Positions 50,951 to 60,017 of a stretch of 64,000 bases of DNA are shown piece after piece; positions within the stretch are counted from its first letter, which is position 1; each line of letters starts with the position of its first letter. Source of the stretch: Hymenobacter actinosclerus (GTDB taxonomy: Bacteria; Bacteroidota; Bacteroidia; Cytophagales; Hymenobacteraceae); contig NZ_FOHS01000002.1 in assembly GCF_900111515.1 (NCBI RefSeq), forward strand, positions 1,167,732-1,231,731. Direction: 5' to 3'. A model generated the notes under the pieces. That model saw only the letters and a program-made list of their open reading frames with translations. It was not told where the DNA came from and did no database searches. The position numbers and the translations under genes were made by a program.

Positions 50951-51757
50951 ATGACTGACGGCCTCGTTCTGATACCGACCTACAACGAGCGGGAAAATGC
51001 GGAATTAATTATCCGCAAGGTGTTCTCGCTGCCCCAGCCGTTCGACGTGCTCATCATCGATGATGGCTCGCCCGACGGCACGGCTGGTATCGTGCGTACG
51101 CTGATGGCCGAGTTTCCGGAGCGGCTGTTTCTGGAAGAGCGGGCCGGCAAGCTGGGCCTGGGCACGGCCTACCTGCACGGCTTCCGCTGGGCCCTGGCCC
51201 ACGGCTACGAGTACGTGTTCGAGATGGACGCCGACTTCTCGCACAACCCCGAGGACCTGCTGCGCCTCTACGACGCCTGCGCCCACCAGGGCTACGATCT
51301 GGCTATCGGCTCGCGCTATATCGAGGGCGTAAACGTGGTCAACTGGCCCATGAGCCGGGTGCTGATGTCGTATTTTGCCTCGGCCTACGTGCGCCTGGTT
51401 ACGCGCATGCCCATCATGGATGCCACGGCCGGTTTCAAGTGCTACACGGCCCGGGTGTTGCGCGTAATTACCCGCGAGCGAATCCGGTTTGTGGGCTATG
51501 CCTTCCAGATTGAGATGAAGTGGCTGGCTTACAAGTTCGGCTTCCGCCTCAAGGAAGTGCCCATTATCTTCACCGACCGCACCCGCGGCACCTCCAAGAT
51601 GAGCAAGGGCATTTTCAAGGAGGCCTTCTTTGGCGTGGTGCAGATGAAGATGAGCAGCTGGTTCCGGCGCTTCGACCGCACGGCCGCCGCGCCCGCCGAA
51701 GCGCCCCGCCTCAACGCCCCCCTCACCACGGCCACGGCCGACCCCGAAACGCGCTAG
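50951..51757 (+). CDS. Polyprenol monophosphomannose synthase-like GT2 glycosyltransferase
   Basis: 268 residues from ATG 50951. GT2 fold: LIPTYNERENAELI, DDGSPDGTAGIV, the metal-binding EMDADFSHNPED, then MDATAGFKCYTARVL and RTRGTSKMSKGI, all matching DPM synthases. No C-terminal membrane helices, so it is the short, soluble form. It would load mannose (or another sugar) on a polyprenyl phosphate for envelope glycosylation. Followed 63 bases on by the TerC gene. Confidence 0.92.
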   Translation: MTDGLVLIPTYNERENAELIIRKVFSLPQPFDVLIIDDGSPDGTAGIVRTLMAEFPERLFLEERAGKLGLGTAYLHGFRWALAHGYEYVFEMDADFSHNPEDLLRLYDACAHQGYDLAIGSRYIEGVNVVNWPMSRVLMSYFASAYVRLVTRMPIMDATAGFKCYTARVLRVITRERIRFVGYAFQIEMKWLAYKFGFRLKEVPIIFTDRTRGTSKMSKGIFKEAFFGVVQMKMSSWFRRFDRTAAAPAEAPRLNAPLTTATADPETR

Positions 51758-51820
51758 GCGCCCCGGCAGCCGGGCACGGCCGGCCGGCAGTTTCGGCGGC
51801 GGCCACGTATCTTGCTAGCA

Positions 51821-52771
51821 ATGGATATTTCCCCGCTGTTCTGGGTCGGCTTCAACGTGTTCGTGCTGGCCCTGCTCTTGCTCGACCTGCTGGTATTCAA
51901 CCGCCGCGACCACGTGGTGAGTATGCGCGAGGCCCTGGGTTGGAGCGCCTTCTGGGTGGCTCTTTCGCTGTCCTTCAACTACCTGGTGTACCAGTGGCTG
52001 GGTAAGGCCGCCGCCCTGGAGTTCCTCACCGGCTACCTCATCGAGAAGTCGTTGAGCGTGGATAACCTGTTCGTGTTTCTGCTGATTTTCAGCTATTTCA
52101 AGGTACCGGCGCAGTACCAGCACAAAATCCTGTTCTGGGGCATTATCGGGGCGCTGGTGCTGCGGGCGGCCTTTATTCTGGCCGGGGCGGCGCTGCTGGC
52201 CAAGTTTCACTTTCTTATGTACGTGCTCGGGGCCTTCCTCGTGTACACGGGCATCAAGATGGCTACTAGTGGCGGCGAGCCCGAAATCGACCCCGACAGC
52301 AATCCAATAGTTAAGTTTCTGAGCCGCCACCTGCCCATTACCAGCAAGCTGCACGAGGGCAAGTTCTTCGTGCGCAAAGACGGCGTACTGTTCGCCACGC
52401 CCCTGCTCGTAGTGCTGGTGATGGTGGAAACCACCGACGTGGTGTTTGCCGCCGACTCCATTCCGGCCATCCTGGCCGTCTCGCGCGACACGTTTATCGT
52501 GTACACCAGCAACGTATTTGCGCTTTTAGGCCTGCGGGCGCTGTATTTCGCTCTCGAAGGCCTCATGCGCCTGTTCCACTACCTGCACTACGGCCTGGCC
52601 CTTATCCTGGTATTCATCGGCGGCAAGCTGCTGGTTGAGGGCTTCGACGTGCATATTTCCATGGGCTGGTCGCTGGGCACGGTCGGAGTGATTCTGGTGC
52701 TCTCGGTGGTCCTGTCGCTGCTGTTCCCCAAACCGGTGGTAGAGGAGCAGAGCGAGGCGCCGGGTGAGTAA
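51821..52771 (+). CDS. TerC/Alx-family integral membrane protein
   Basis: 316 residues from ATG 51821 (a TTG lies three codons before). About eight to nine membrane helices. Family signature: EKSLSVDNLFVFLLIF at about 72-87 with the conserved Asp, and VVFAADSIPAILAVSRD at about 209-225. Members are linked to tellurite resistance and manganese export with exoenzyme metalation. Stand-alone. Confidence 0.93.
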   Translation: MDISPLFWVGFNVFVLALLLLDLLVFNRRDHVVSMREALGWSAFWVALSLSFNYLVYQWLGKAAALEFLTGYLIEKSLSVDNLFVFLLIFSYFKVPAQYQHKILFWGIIGALVLRAAFILAGAALLAKFHFLMYVLGAFLVYTGIKMATSGGEPEIDPDSNPIVKFLSRHLPITSKLHEGKFFVRKDGVLFATPLLVVLVMVETTDVVFAADSIPAILAVSRDTFIVYTSNVFALLGLRALYFALEGLMRLFHYLHYGLALILVFIGGKLLVEGFDVHISMGWSLGTVGVILVLSVVLSLLFPKPVVEEQSEAPGE

Positions 52772-52802
52772 CAGCGCAACCCGCCCGCTATCTGAGCATG
52801 TA

Positions 52803-52885
52803 GCGCGACCTTGGTAGTTCGCGCCCCCGCACTAGCAGGGCCGACCGAACGGCGGCGCGAACTACCAAGTTCGCGCCGCCGTTCG
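52803..52885. repeat. GTAGCGCGAACT-family palindromes
   Basis: GCGCGACCTTGGTAGTTCGCGC (52803-52824) pairs with GCGCGAACTACCAAGTTCGCGC, and a nested palindrome CCGAACGGCGGCGCGAACT / AGTTCGCGCCGCCGTTCGG spans 52844-52885. Same family as 18367-18635. Lies between terC and the convergent GT51 gene. Confidence 0.85.
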
Positions 52886-52936
52886 GTTTTATAAGCTGTT
52901 TACTGGCCTGAAAACCGGAGTGGCTCTTTGCTTCTG

Positions 52937-55084
52937 CTACTCCGGTTTTGGCGGCACCGTGTTGCCGGCGGGCACCTCCAGGCCGGCGGGCGCGCCGGTA
53001 CCGAGCAGGTCGAGCAGGTCGATGGGCTCGTCGAAACGGGTCGAGTCGGGGGCCAGTGACAGGCGGGTAGTATCGGGGCGGGCGATGAAGTTCATGGCCC
53101 GCAGGCCGCGCCCGCTGAAGCTCACGCCGCCCACGCTTTCGGCCTCGCCCTCGGTGATGTAGCCGCGCCGGGCCATGAGCTGGGCAATCAGGCGCTGGAA
53201 GTAGCGGGCCGAGCCGCGCATGTCGCCGTACTGGTTGAAGCCCCCCCGAAAGCGTTTCGGGCTCGGAATGATGCTGGCCAGGTACAGACTTTCCGACAGG
53301 TTGAGGTTGGCCGGCTGCTTGTTGAAGTAGAACTCGGCCGCCTCGTGGACGCCGTAAATCTTCGGCCCCCACTCAATAATATTCAGGTACACCTCCAGCA
53401 TGCGCTGCTTGCTGGCCAGGCGCGTGTTCTCAATAATCCAGACGATTAGCGCCTCCTCGACCTTGCGCACGATGGTTTTCTTACGGGTCAGGAACACGTT
53501 TTTCACCAGCTGCATCGAGAGCGTGCTACCGCCGCGGGCAAAGCGCCGCTCCTTCAGGTTCTGGATGGCCGACTTCACAAAGGCCTTCTCCATAAAGCCC
53601 CGGTGGGTCATGAAGCGCGGGTCCTCGGCCGTCATAATGGCATACTTCAGGTAATCGGAAACCTGGTTGTAGGGCGTGAATTCGGGGTTGGCGGGGCCCA
53701 CAGTGAACGTCTTTACCGAGTCGCCCTTGTCGTTGTAGGCGGTGTAGCGGAACGGTTCGTTGAGCTTGTTGAGGTCTTCGCGGCCAAACTGCGTGATGCG
53801 GAACTTGGTGGCCCGCAGGCCCGAGTCGAACTGCAGGCTGTCGAGCTTATTCATGTCGAGGGCGGCGTGCAGCCGGTACTGCAGCGTACCCTCGGCGCGG
53901 GTGCCTTCGAGGGTTTCAAACATGCCCTCGGGCAGGGCCTCGAAGAAGTCGTTGGCCTTGGTTTCGGCCGACTGCACGTCCAGCTTCACCACCATGCCGG
54001 CAAGCGCCTGGCTGCGGCTGGTCAGGCCGTTGATGTTCTTGCCCACCACCCGCTCGGGCACCGGCCGGCGGCGCACGCTCAGCTCCGGAAAAAACTCCAT
54101 GCGGTTGAGCAGCACCCGGGTGCCTTTCTCCAGCGCAAACGAGGCCTGCCCCAGTCGGGTCACGAAGTCGATGCCCCCGCGCGGGAAACGCACATCCTGG
54201 TCGGAGAGCTTGGGGTGGTTGACGATGAAGTTGACGGCCGAGGCCGTGCCGGTCAGCGTCAGCTCGTCGCGCCGGAACGTCTTGTCCGACAGGCTCACGC
54301 GCACCGTATCGAACTGCACCCGGGCGCCGTAGCGGCGCTGCACGATGGGCAGCACCACCGGCCGCTTATCGAGGCCGAACACCTGCGCGTCCACCTCGTA
54401 GTCGCCGGCATCGATGTGGCCGATGATGCCCACGCGGTTTTCCACCGAGTCAATCAGGGCCGTCATTTCGCCCGAAATTTCGCCGTCCTCAATGGCCAGG
54501 CGCGGCATGGTCAGGCGGGCGCGGTGGCGGGGGCCGTCGTAAGTGATAAGGAATTCGCGGAAATCGGCCTCGCCGGGCACGTTGTCGAAGGTGGCTTCGA
54601 GCAGCTGGTTGGCCAGCAGGCCGTAGTTGGTGCCCTTGGTGGTGTCGCGGACCACGGTGGGTTCGCCCTTCTTCTTCTTATAGAGAAACGAGAAGTTGTC
54701 GCGGCCGTTGGTGGTCTGGTGGGCCGTGAGGCGCACGGTATCGATTTCGAGGTTGCTGAACACGGGCCGGCCGGCAAACAGGCTGCGTACGCTGAGCGAA
54801 GCGCGCACGGTGCGGGCCCGCAGCAGCGTGTCGGTGAGCAGCGGGGCCGTGGGCACGATGCTGATGCCGCGCAGCTCCACGGTGTTTAGGTCGGTGAAGC
54901 GGGCCGGACCCAGCGTGAGCGTAACCGGAAACTTGCGCTCGACTTTGGCCTTTACCTGCCGCAGCGCCACTTCGAGCAGCTGCTGGCGCTTAACCAGAAA
55001 CAGGCCCAGGCCGGCCAGCAGCAGCAGCGCAAAGATGCCCAGGCCGAGGCCAATTCTTTTCTTGATGAGGGGAGTGATGCGCAC
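52937..55084 (-). CDS. Monofunctional peptidoglycan glycosyltransferase (GT51) with AsmA-like N-terminal region
   Basis: 715 residues from GTG 55084, preceded by no ATG in frame that keeps the N-terminal membrane helix (11-31). Residues about 35-420 form a periplasmic region with AsmA/DUF-type beta repeats (TLTLGPARFTDLNTVELRGI, LEIDTVRLTAHQ). The GT51 domain is at about 475-610: catalytic Glu487 in MTAEDPRF, RGGSTLSMQLVKN at 517-529 and KQRMLEVYLN at 559-568. No transpeptidase domain. It polymerises lipid II glycan strands. The unusual part is the large AsmA-like region joined to a transglycosylase. Confidence 0.9.
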   Translation of the reverse strand: MRITPLIKKRIGLGLGIFALLLLAGLGLFLVKRQQLLEVALRQVKAKVERKFPVTLTLGPARFTDLNTVELRGISIVPTAPLLTDTLLRARTVRASLSVRSLFAGRPVFSNLEIDTVRLTAHQTTNGRDNFSFLYKKKKGEPTVVRDTTKGTNYGLLANQLLEATFDNVPGEADFREFLITYDGPRHRARLTMPRLAIEDGEISGEMTALIDSVENRVGIIGHIDAGDYEVDAQVFGLDKRPVVLPIVQRRYGARVQFDTVRVSLSDKTFRRDELTLTGTASAVNFIVNHPKLSDQDVRFPRGGIDFVTRLGQASFALEKGTRVLLNRMEFFPELSVRRRPVPERVVGKNINGLTSRSQALAGMVVKLDVQSAETKANDFFEALPEGMFETLEGTRAEGTLQYRLHAALDMNKLDSLQFDSGLRATKFRITQFGREDLNKLNEPFRYTAYNDKGDSVKTFTVGPANPEFTPYNQVSDYLKYAIMTAEDPRFMTHRGFMEKAFVKSAIQNLKERRFARGGSTLSMQLVKNVFLTRKKTIVRKVEEALIVWIIENTRLASKQRMLEVYLNIIEWGPKIYGVHEAAEFYFNKQPANLNLSESLYLASIIPSPKRFRGGFNQYGDMRGSARYFQRLIAQLMARRGYITEGEAESVGGVSFSGRGLRAMNFIARPDTTRLSLAPDSTRFDEPIDLLDLLGTGAPAGLEVPAGNTVPPKPE

Positions 55085-55230
55085 GAATCGGGGAGAAAAC
55101 GACCGGCCGGGGCCAGGCCGGCCGCAACCGGGCCCCACCCACCGCCCGACGAGTAACTTATGCGGCAAAGGTAAACAAAAAGCCCCGCGCCCAGAATGCC
55201 CAAATGGGTGACTTGGTGAATGCGCCGGAC

Positions 55231-55238
55231 TATCTTTG
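55231..55238 (+). promoter_or_regulatory. Putative -7 element for purB
   Basis: TATCTTTG, 33 bases before the ATG, fits TAnnTTTG. Only the -7 half is clear. Confidence 0.45.
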
Positions 55239-55270
55239 CCGCCGTACCTCACCTTCCTGTTTCCTCTCCT

Positions 55271-56638
55271 ATGCCCGACGCCGCCGCTGCCCTCGCCGCC
55301 CTCACACCCCTGACTGCCCTTTCGCCCCTCGATGGCCGCTACCACCGCCAGACGGCCCCGCTGGCGGCTTACTTCTCGGAGCTGGCTTTGATCAGGTACC
55401 GGGTGCTGGTGGAGGTGGAGTACTTTATTGCGCTGGCCGAAATGCCGCTGCCCCAGCTCACCGGCGTCGATACGGCCACCTTCGCGCCGCTGCGCGCCAT
55501 CTATACCGACTTCACGGCCGCCGATGCCGAGGCCGTAAAGGCCCACGAGCGGGTTACCAACCACGATGTAAAGGCCGTGGAGTACTTCCTGCGCGACAAG
55601 TTCCAGGCCCTGGGCCTGGGCGGGTTCGTGGAGTTCATCCACTTCGGCCTCACCTCGCAGGATATCAACAACACCGCCATTCCGCTGAGTTTGCAGCACG
55701 CGCTGCTCCACACCCTGCTGCCCGCCTACGCCGCCGTGCGCAACCAGCTGGCCACCCGCGCCCAGGAGTGGGCCGCCGTGCCCATGCTGGCCCGCACCCA
55801 CGGCCAGCCGGCCTCCCCTACCCGCCTGGGCAAGGAAATTGAAGTGTTTGTGGCCCGGCTCGATGCCCAGGTAGAGCTGCTGGGCCAGGTGCCGTTCGCG
55901 GCCAAGTTCGGCGGGGCCACCGGCAACTTCAACGCCCACCACGTGGCCTACCCCAACCTCGACTGGCACCAGTTTGCCCAGCAGTTCGTGGAGGGCCGGC
56001 TCGGGCTCAAGCGCAGCCACCCCACCACCCAAATCGAGCACTACGACCACCTGGCCGCCCTCTGCGACGGCCTCAAGCGGCTCAATACCATCCTCACCGA
56101 CCTGGCCCGCGACGTGTGGCAGTACATTTCGCTGGGCTACTTCCGCCAGACGGTGAAGGCCGGCGAAGTGGGCTCCTCGGCTATGCCGCACAAGGTGAAC
56201 CCCATCGACTTCGAAAACGCCGAGGGCAACCTGGGTTTGGCCAATGCCGTGCTGGAGCACCTGTCGGCCAAGCTGCCCATCAGCCGGCTCCAGCGCGACC
56301 TCACCGACTCGACGGTGCTGCGCAACCTGGGCGTGCCGCTGGGCCACACGCTCATCGCCCTTACGGCCCTGCAGCGCGGCCTCGGCAAGCTGGCCCTCGA
56401 CGAAGCCGCCCTGCACCGCGACCTGGAAGCCAACTGGGCCGTGGTGGCCGAGGCCCTGCAAACCATCCTGCGCCGCGAAGCCTACCCCGACCCCTACAAC
56501 GCCCTCAAAGCCCTCACCCGCACCGGCGAAGCCATTTCGCAGGAAACCATCCGCGAGTTCGTGGATGGGCTGGACGTGAGCGACGCCGTGAAGCAGGAGC
56601 TGCGTGCCATTGCGCCGCAGAACTACGTGGGAATGTGA
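55271..56638 (+). CDS. purB: Adenylosuccinate lyase
   Basis: 455 residues from ATG 55271. Fumarase/aspartase superfamily: the SSAMPHKVNPIDFENAEGN signature at about 304-322 and the conserved THGQPASPT and HFGLTSQDINN segments. Acts twice in purine synthesis (SAICAR to AICAR, adenylosuccinate to AMP), releasing fumarate. The frame begins 17 codons upstream of the chosen start without homology. Confidence 0.96.
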   Translation: MPDAAAALAALTPLTALSPLDGRYHRQTAPLAAYFSELALIRYRVLVEVEYFIALAEMPLPQLTGVDTATFAPLRAIYTDFTAADAEAVKAHERVTNHDVKAVEYFLRDKFQALGLGGFVEFIHFGLTSQDINNTAIPLSLQHALLHTLLPAYAAVRNQLATRAQEWAAVPMLARTHGQPASPTRLGKEIEVFVARLDAQVELLGQVPFAAKFGGATGNFNAHHVAYPNLDWHQFAQQFVEGRLGLKRSHPTTQIEHYDHLAALCDGLKRLNTILTDLARDVWQYISLGYFRQTVKAGEVGSSAMPHKVNPIDFENAEGNLGLANAVLEHLSAKLPISRLQRDLTDSTVLRNLGVPLGHTLIALTALQRGLGKLALDEAALHRDLEANWAVVAEALQTILRREAYPDPYNALKALTRTGEAISQETIREFVDGLDVSDAVKQELRAIAPQNYVGM

Positions 56639-56754
56639 CGCAATACGAGCAATGCAGCAAATGGGCAGATTCCTTCCTCGCAGAAGGTAAACTACCCTGT
56701 TCAGCACAGCTACCGCATTTCCCTTAGTTAACAACTCAAGCTCACCAGACTGTA

Positions 56755-57855
56755 ATGCCCCAACTCAACGGCCTCACTGTGCATGCCGACTGCCGCCACT
56801 TCCGCGGCGACCTGCCCTGCCGGCCCAACAAAACCGATGGTTACACCTGCCCCGACTGCCCGGTGTACGCGCCCGTCACGAGCCGCATTCTGATCATCAA
56901 GCTCGGGGCCATCGGCGACGTTATCCGGACCACGCCCCTGCTGCGGCGGCTGCGCCAGGAGCGGCCGGGCTGCTTTATCACCTGGCTCACACTCACGCCC
57001 GCCATCCTGCCCCAGCACGAGATTGAGGAAATTCTCAAGTTTGATTTCGCCAGCGCCCTGCAACTGCAGGCCCGCGAGTTCGACGTCGTTATCAACCTCG
57101 ATAAAGAGAAGGAGGCCTGCGCGCTGCTGAACGTTATTTCGGCCCCCGAGAAGTTCGGCTACGCCCTGCGCTCCGCCGACGGCGTGGCCTGGCCGGTGAA
57201 CGAGCTGGCCCAGCACAAATACCTCACCGGCGTGTTCGACCAGCTCAGCCTGGCCAACACCAAGCCCTACGTGCAGGAGATTTTCGAGCTCTGCGGCTTC
57301 GACTTCCGGGGCGAAGAGTACGTCTTCGACACCCACGACGACAAGGGCTACGATTGGAGCCAGTTACCTACCGGCGCTGGCCCCCGCATCGGCCTGAACA
57401 CCGGCTGCGGCGACCGGTGGACCACGCGCCTGTGGAGCGACGAGAAGTGGCTGGCGCTAATTGCCCAGCTGCAAACCGCCGGCTACGCACCCGTGCTGCT
57501 GGGCGGCGAGGCCGAAGACGCCCGCAACCGCCGCCTGCAAGCCGCCACCGGCGCGGCCTACCTGGGCACCTTCCCCCTGCCCCAGTTCATCAACCTCATG
57601 CACCAGCTGGACGGCATCGTGACGCAGGTAACCATGGCCATGCACATCAGCATCGCCCTGCAAAAGCCCACGATTCTGATGAACAACATCTTCAACCCCC
57701 ACGAATTTGACCTCTACGGCCGCGGCCAGCTCGTGCAGTCCGACAGGCAATGCGTGTGCTTCTACCGCGGTACCTGCCGCCTGGGCGCCAGTTGCATGGA
57801 GGATTTACCGGCGGAGAGGGTATTTGAGGCGGTGCGAGCGAGTGTGCCCGTTTAA
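56755..57855 (+). CDS. Heptosyltransferase-like GT9 glycosyltransferase with N-terminal Cys cluster
   Basis: 366 residues. GT9 core: ILIIKLGAIGDVIRTTPLLRR at about 45-65, PGCFITWLT, GLNTGCGDRWTTRLWSDEKW at about 209-228, VLLGG and the nucleotide-sugar region QLDGIVTQVTMAMHISIALQKP. Before the core is an unusual Cys motif, C13-x8-C22-x9-C32-x2-C35, and near the end another (CVCFYRGTCRLGASC) that could bind zinc or a cluster. Likely acts in LPS core assembly. 117 bases after purB on the same strand. Confidence 0.9.
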   Translation: MPQLNGLTVHADCRHFRGDLPCRPNKTDGYTCPDCPVYAPVTSRILIIKLGAIGDVIRTTPLLRRLRQERPGCFITWLTLTPAILPQHEIEEILKFDFASALQLQAREFDVVINLDKEKEACALLNVISAPEKFGYALRSADGVAWPVNELAQHKYLTGVFDQLSLANTKPYVQEIFELCGFDFRGEEYVFDTHDDKGYDWSQLPTGAGPRIGLNTGCGDRWTTRLWSDEKWLALIAQLQTAGYAPVLLGGEAEDARNRRLQAATGAAYLGTFPLPQFINLMHQLDGIVTQVTMAMHISIALQKPTILMNNIFNPHEFDLYGRGQLVQSDRQCVCFYRGTCRLGASCMEDLPAERVFEAVRASVPV

Positions 57856-57890
57856 CTCCTTAGGGCGAGCCGGCGCCGGAGCTCCGGCAG

Positions 57891-59015
57891 TCAGCCTGCC
57901 ACTTCCTTCAGCGCCGCTACCATCACCTCCCACGAAAACTCCTGGCGCTTCGCCGCCAACCCGGCCATAAACTCGACCTCCCGCTGCCGGGCGTAAAAAT
58001 CGACCAGCGCGTCGGCAATAGCCTGGGGCGCGGGCGGCACTACGTAGCCGACTTCTCCGTCAGGAATCAGTTCGGCCAGGCCACCCACGTCGGTGACCAG
58101 CATGGGGCGGCCGAAGTGGTAGGCAATCTGCGAAACCCCGCTCTGGGTGGCGTTTTTGTAGGGCTGCACTACCATATCGGCGGCGCAAAAATAGTCGGCT
58201 ACCTGCTCGTTGGGGATGAAGTCGGTGGCCCGGATCAGGCGGCTTTCCAGGTTGTGCTGCCTGATGAGCGCCTCGTAGGGCGCGGCATCCTCGTAGTATT
58301 CGCCGGCAATTATCAGCTTCACCGGCAGCGCGGCCAGCCGCTCGTCGGCAAACGCTTCGAGCAGGATATCGAGGCCCTTATAGGCGCGGATGAAGCCGAA
58401 GAACAACAGGTAGCCAAAGCTGGGATCGAGCTTTAAAGCCGCCAGGGCCGACGCTTTAGGCTTGGTAGGGCCGAAGTTGTCGTAGAGCGGGTGGGGGCGG
58501 TAGAGGGCCGGTTGCCGGAAGTGCAGGCGGCGCAAATCGGCCAGCACCGACCGGCTCATTGTCACGAAGCCGTGGCAGGCGCTCAGGAAGTAGCGCGTCA
58601 GCGGCCGGTCGCCGGGCCGGGCCTCGTGCGGAATCACGTTGTCGGTGATGGCCACCACGCGGGTGTGGCCGTTGCGGGCGGCGAGGCGGGCCACCGTGCC
58701 CAGGGCCGGCCCCATAAACGGCAGCCAGAACCGAAAAACAACCAAATCGGGCTTCTCGCGGCGTAGCTTCTCCCCTACTTTCCACCACGAAAGCGGATTC
58801 ACCGAGTTCAGACTGACCTCAATGTCGAGCCCCTCGGGCGCGGGCCCGGTGCTGAACTGCGTCTGGCCCGGAAACAGGAAGCCAGGATACTGGAGCGAGA
58901 AAGTCACGAGTCGCACCTCGTCGCCGGCCTCCTGAAAGGCCTGGGCCAGCCGCTCGTTGTAGGTAGCCAGCCCGCCCCGCAGCGGGTACGCCGGCCCGAT
59001 GATGACTACGCGCAT
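57891..59015 (-). CDS. GT4-family glycosyltransferase
   Basis: 374 residues from ATG 59015 (a TTG lies five codons upstream). N-terminal RVVIIGPAYPLRGGLATYNERLA is the acceptor-side Rossmann domain; the C-terminal half has LLFFGFIRAYKGLDILLEAF, FIPNEQVADYFCAADMVVQPY and GVSQIAYHFGRPMLVTDVGG, the retaining GT-B donor site. Acts on envelope polysaccharide or lipid; acceptor unknown. Just downstream (23 bases) of the GT2 gene on the same strand, so likely one unit. Confidence 0.92.
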   Translation of the reverse strand: MRVVIIGPAYPLRGGLATYNERLAQAFQEAGDEVRLVTFSLQYPGFLFPGQTQFSTGPAPEGLDIEVSLNSVNPLSWWKVGEKLRREKPDLVVFRFWLPFMGPALGTVARLAARNGHTRVVAITDNVIPHEARPGDRPLTRYFLSACHGFVTMSRSVLADLRRLHFRQPALYRPHPLYDNFGPTKPKASALAALKLDPSFGYLLFFGFIRAYKGLDILLEAFADERLAALPVKLIIAGEYYEDAAPYEALIRQHNLESRLIRATDFIPNEQVADYFCAADMVVQPYKNATQSGVSQIAYHFGRPMLVTDVGGLAELIPDGEVGYVVPPAPQAIADALVDFYARQREVEFMAGLAAKRQEFSWEVMVAALKEVAG

Positions 59016-59038
59016 CTTGTTAGGTGACAATTTGCTTT

Positions 59039-59995
59039 TTACTTCAAATTAAGCCGCTCCTTTACCAGGTAGTCGTTGCGGTTGTCGCCGTTGAGCTGCA
59101 CCATTTCGGCCAAAAAACCGGCCAGAAACAACTGCACACCCACAATAACGGCTACCAGGGCCAGGAAGAACAAGGGCTGATCGGTAACGGCGCGGGTGGC
59201 CACGTTGTGCCAGGAGTGCCAGACTTTATCCACCATCAGCCAGAGCGCAATCAGCATGCCCAGCAGGAAGGAAACCGAGCCCAGGGCCCCGAAAAAATGC
59301 ATCGGCCGCCGCCGAAACCGGCTCACGAACGTGATGCTCATCAAATCGAGGAAGCCGTACACGAACCGCTCCAGCCCGAACTTGGTGGTGCCGTACTTGC
59401 GCTCCTGGTGCTGCACTACCTTCTCGCCGATGCGCCGGAAACCGGCCCACTTGGCGATAACGGGGATGTAGCGGTGCATTTCGCCGTACACCTCGATGCT
59501 TTTTACCACCCGACTATCGTAGGATTTCAGCCCGCAGTTGAAATCGTGCAGGTTGATGCCCGAAATCCAGCGCGTGGCCCCGTTGAAGAGCTTAGTCGGA
59601 ATGGTTTTGCTAAGCGGGTCGAAGCGCTTCTTCTTCCAGCCGCTCACCAGATCGAGGCCGTCCTCGGTAATCATGCGGTAGAGTTCGGGCAACTCCTCGG
59701 GCGAGTCCTGCAGGTCGGCGTCCATGGTGCACACCACCCGGCCGGTCGTTTCCTTGAAGCCCACGTTCAGGGCCGCCGACTTACCGTAGTTGCGGTTGAA
59801 GCGGATGCCGCGCAGGTGGGTGTCGGTGGCGGCCAGTTCCTCAATCACGGCCCACGAGTCGTCGGTCGAGCCGTCGTCGATGAGAATGACCTCGTAGGTG
59901 AGCCCATGCTGCGCCAGCACGCGATGAATCCAGCGCGTGAGCTCGGGCAATGACTCGGCTTCGTTGAGCAGCGGAATAACGATGGACAACTCCAC
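59039..59995 (-). CDS. GtrB/DPM-like GT2 glycosyltransferase, membrane type
   Basis: 318 residues. GTG at 59995 is chosen because it starts VELSIVIPLLNEAESLP and clears the upstream DUF4199 gene; a longer frame to 60085 would overlap it. GT2 catalytic part: DDGSTDDSW, TMDADLQDSPEE, NCGLKSYDSRV. Two C-terminal membrane helices (about 230-255 and 270-295). Such enzymes transfer glucose or a related sugar to undecaprenyl phosphate. Confidence 0.93.
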   Translation of the reverse strand: MELSIVIPLLNEAESLPELTRWIHRVLAQHGLTYEVILIDDGSTDDSWAVIEELAATDTHLRGIRFNRNYGKSAALNVGFKETTGRVVCTMDADLQDSPEELPELYRMITEDGLDLVSGWKKKRFDPLSKTIPTKLFNGATRWISGINLHDFNCGLKSYDSRVVKSIEVYGEMHRYIPVIAKWAGFRRIGEKVVQHQERKYGTTKFGLERFVYGFLDLMSITFVSRFRRRPMHFFGALGSVSFLLGMLIALWLMVDKVWHSWHNVATRAVTDQPLFFLALVAVIVGVQLFLAGFLAEMVQLNGDNRNDYLVKERLNLK

Positions 59996-60017
59996 CGGAA
60001 AGTGCTGCGGCAGGCGC

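Noticed and set aside
52937..56734. A single 1265-codon minus-strand frame covering both the GT51 gene and the region opposite purB
   Set aside because: Only the part below 55084 has membrane helix and GT51 homology. The upstream part is antisense to purB, which has clear lyase motifs on the plus strand; GC-rich DNA often keeps the opposite frame open.
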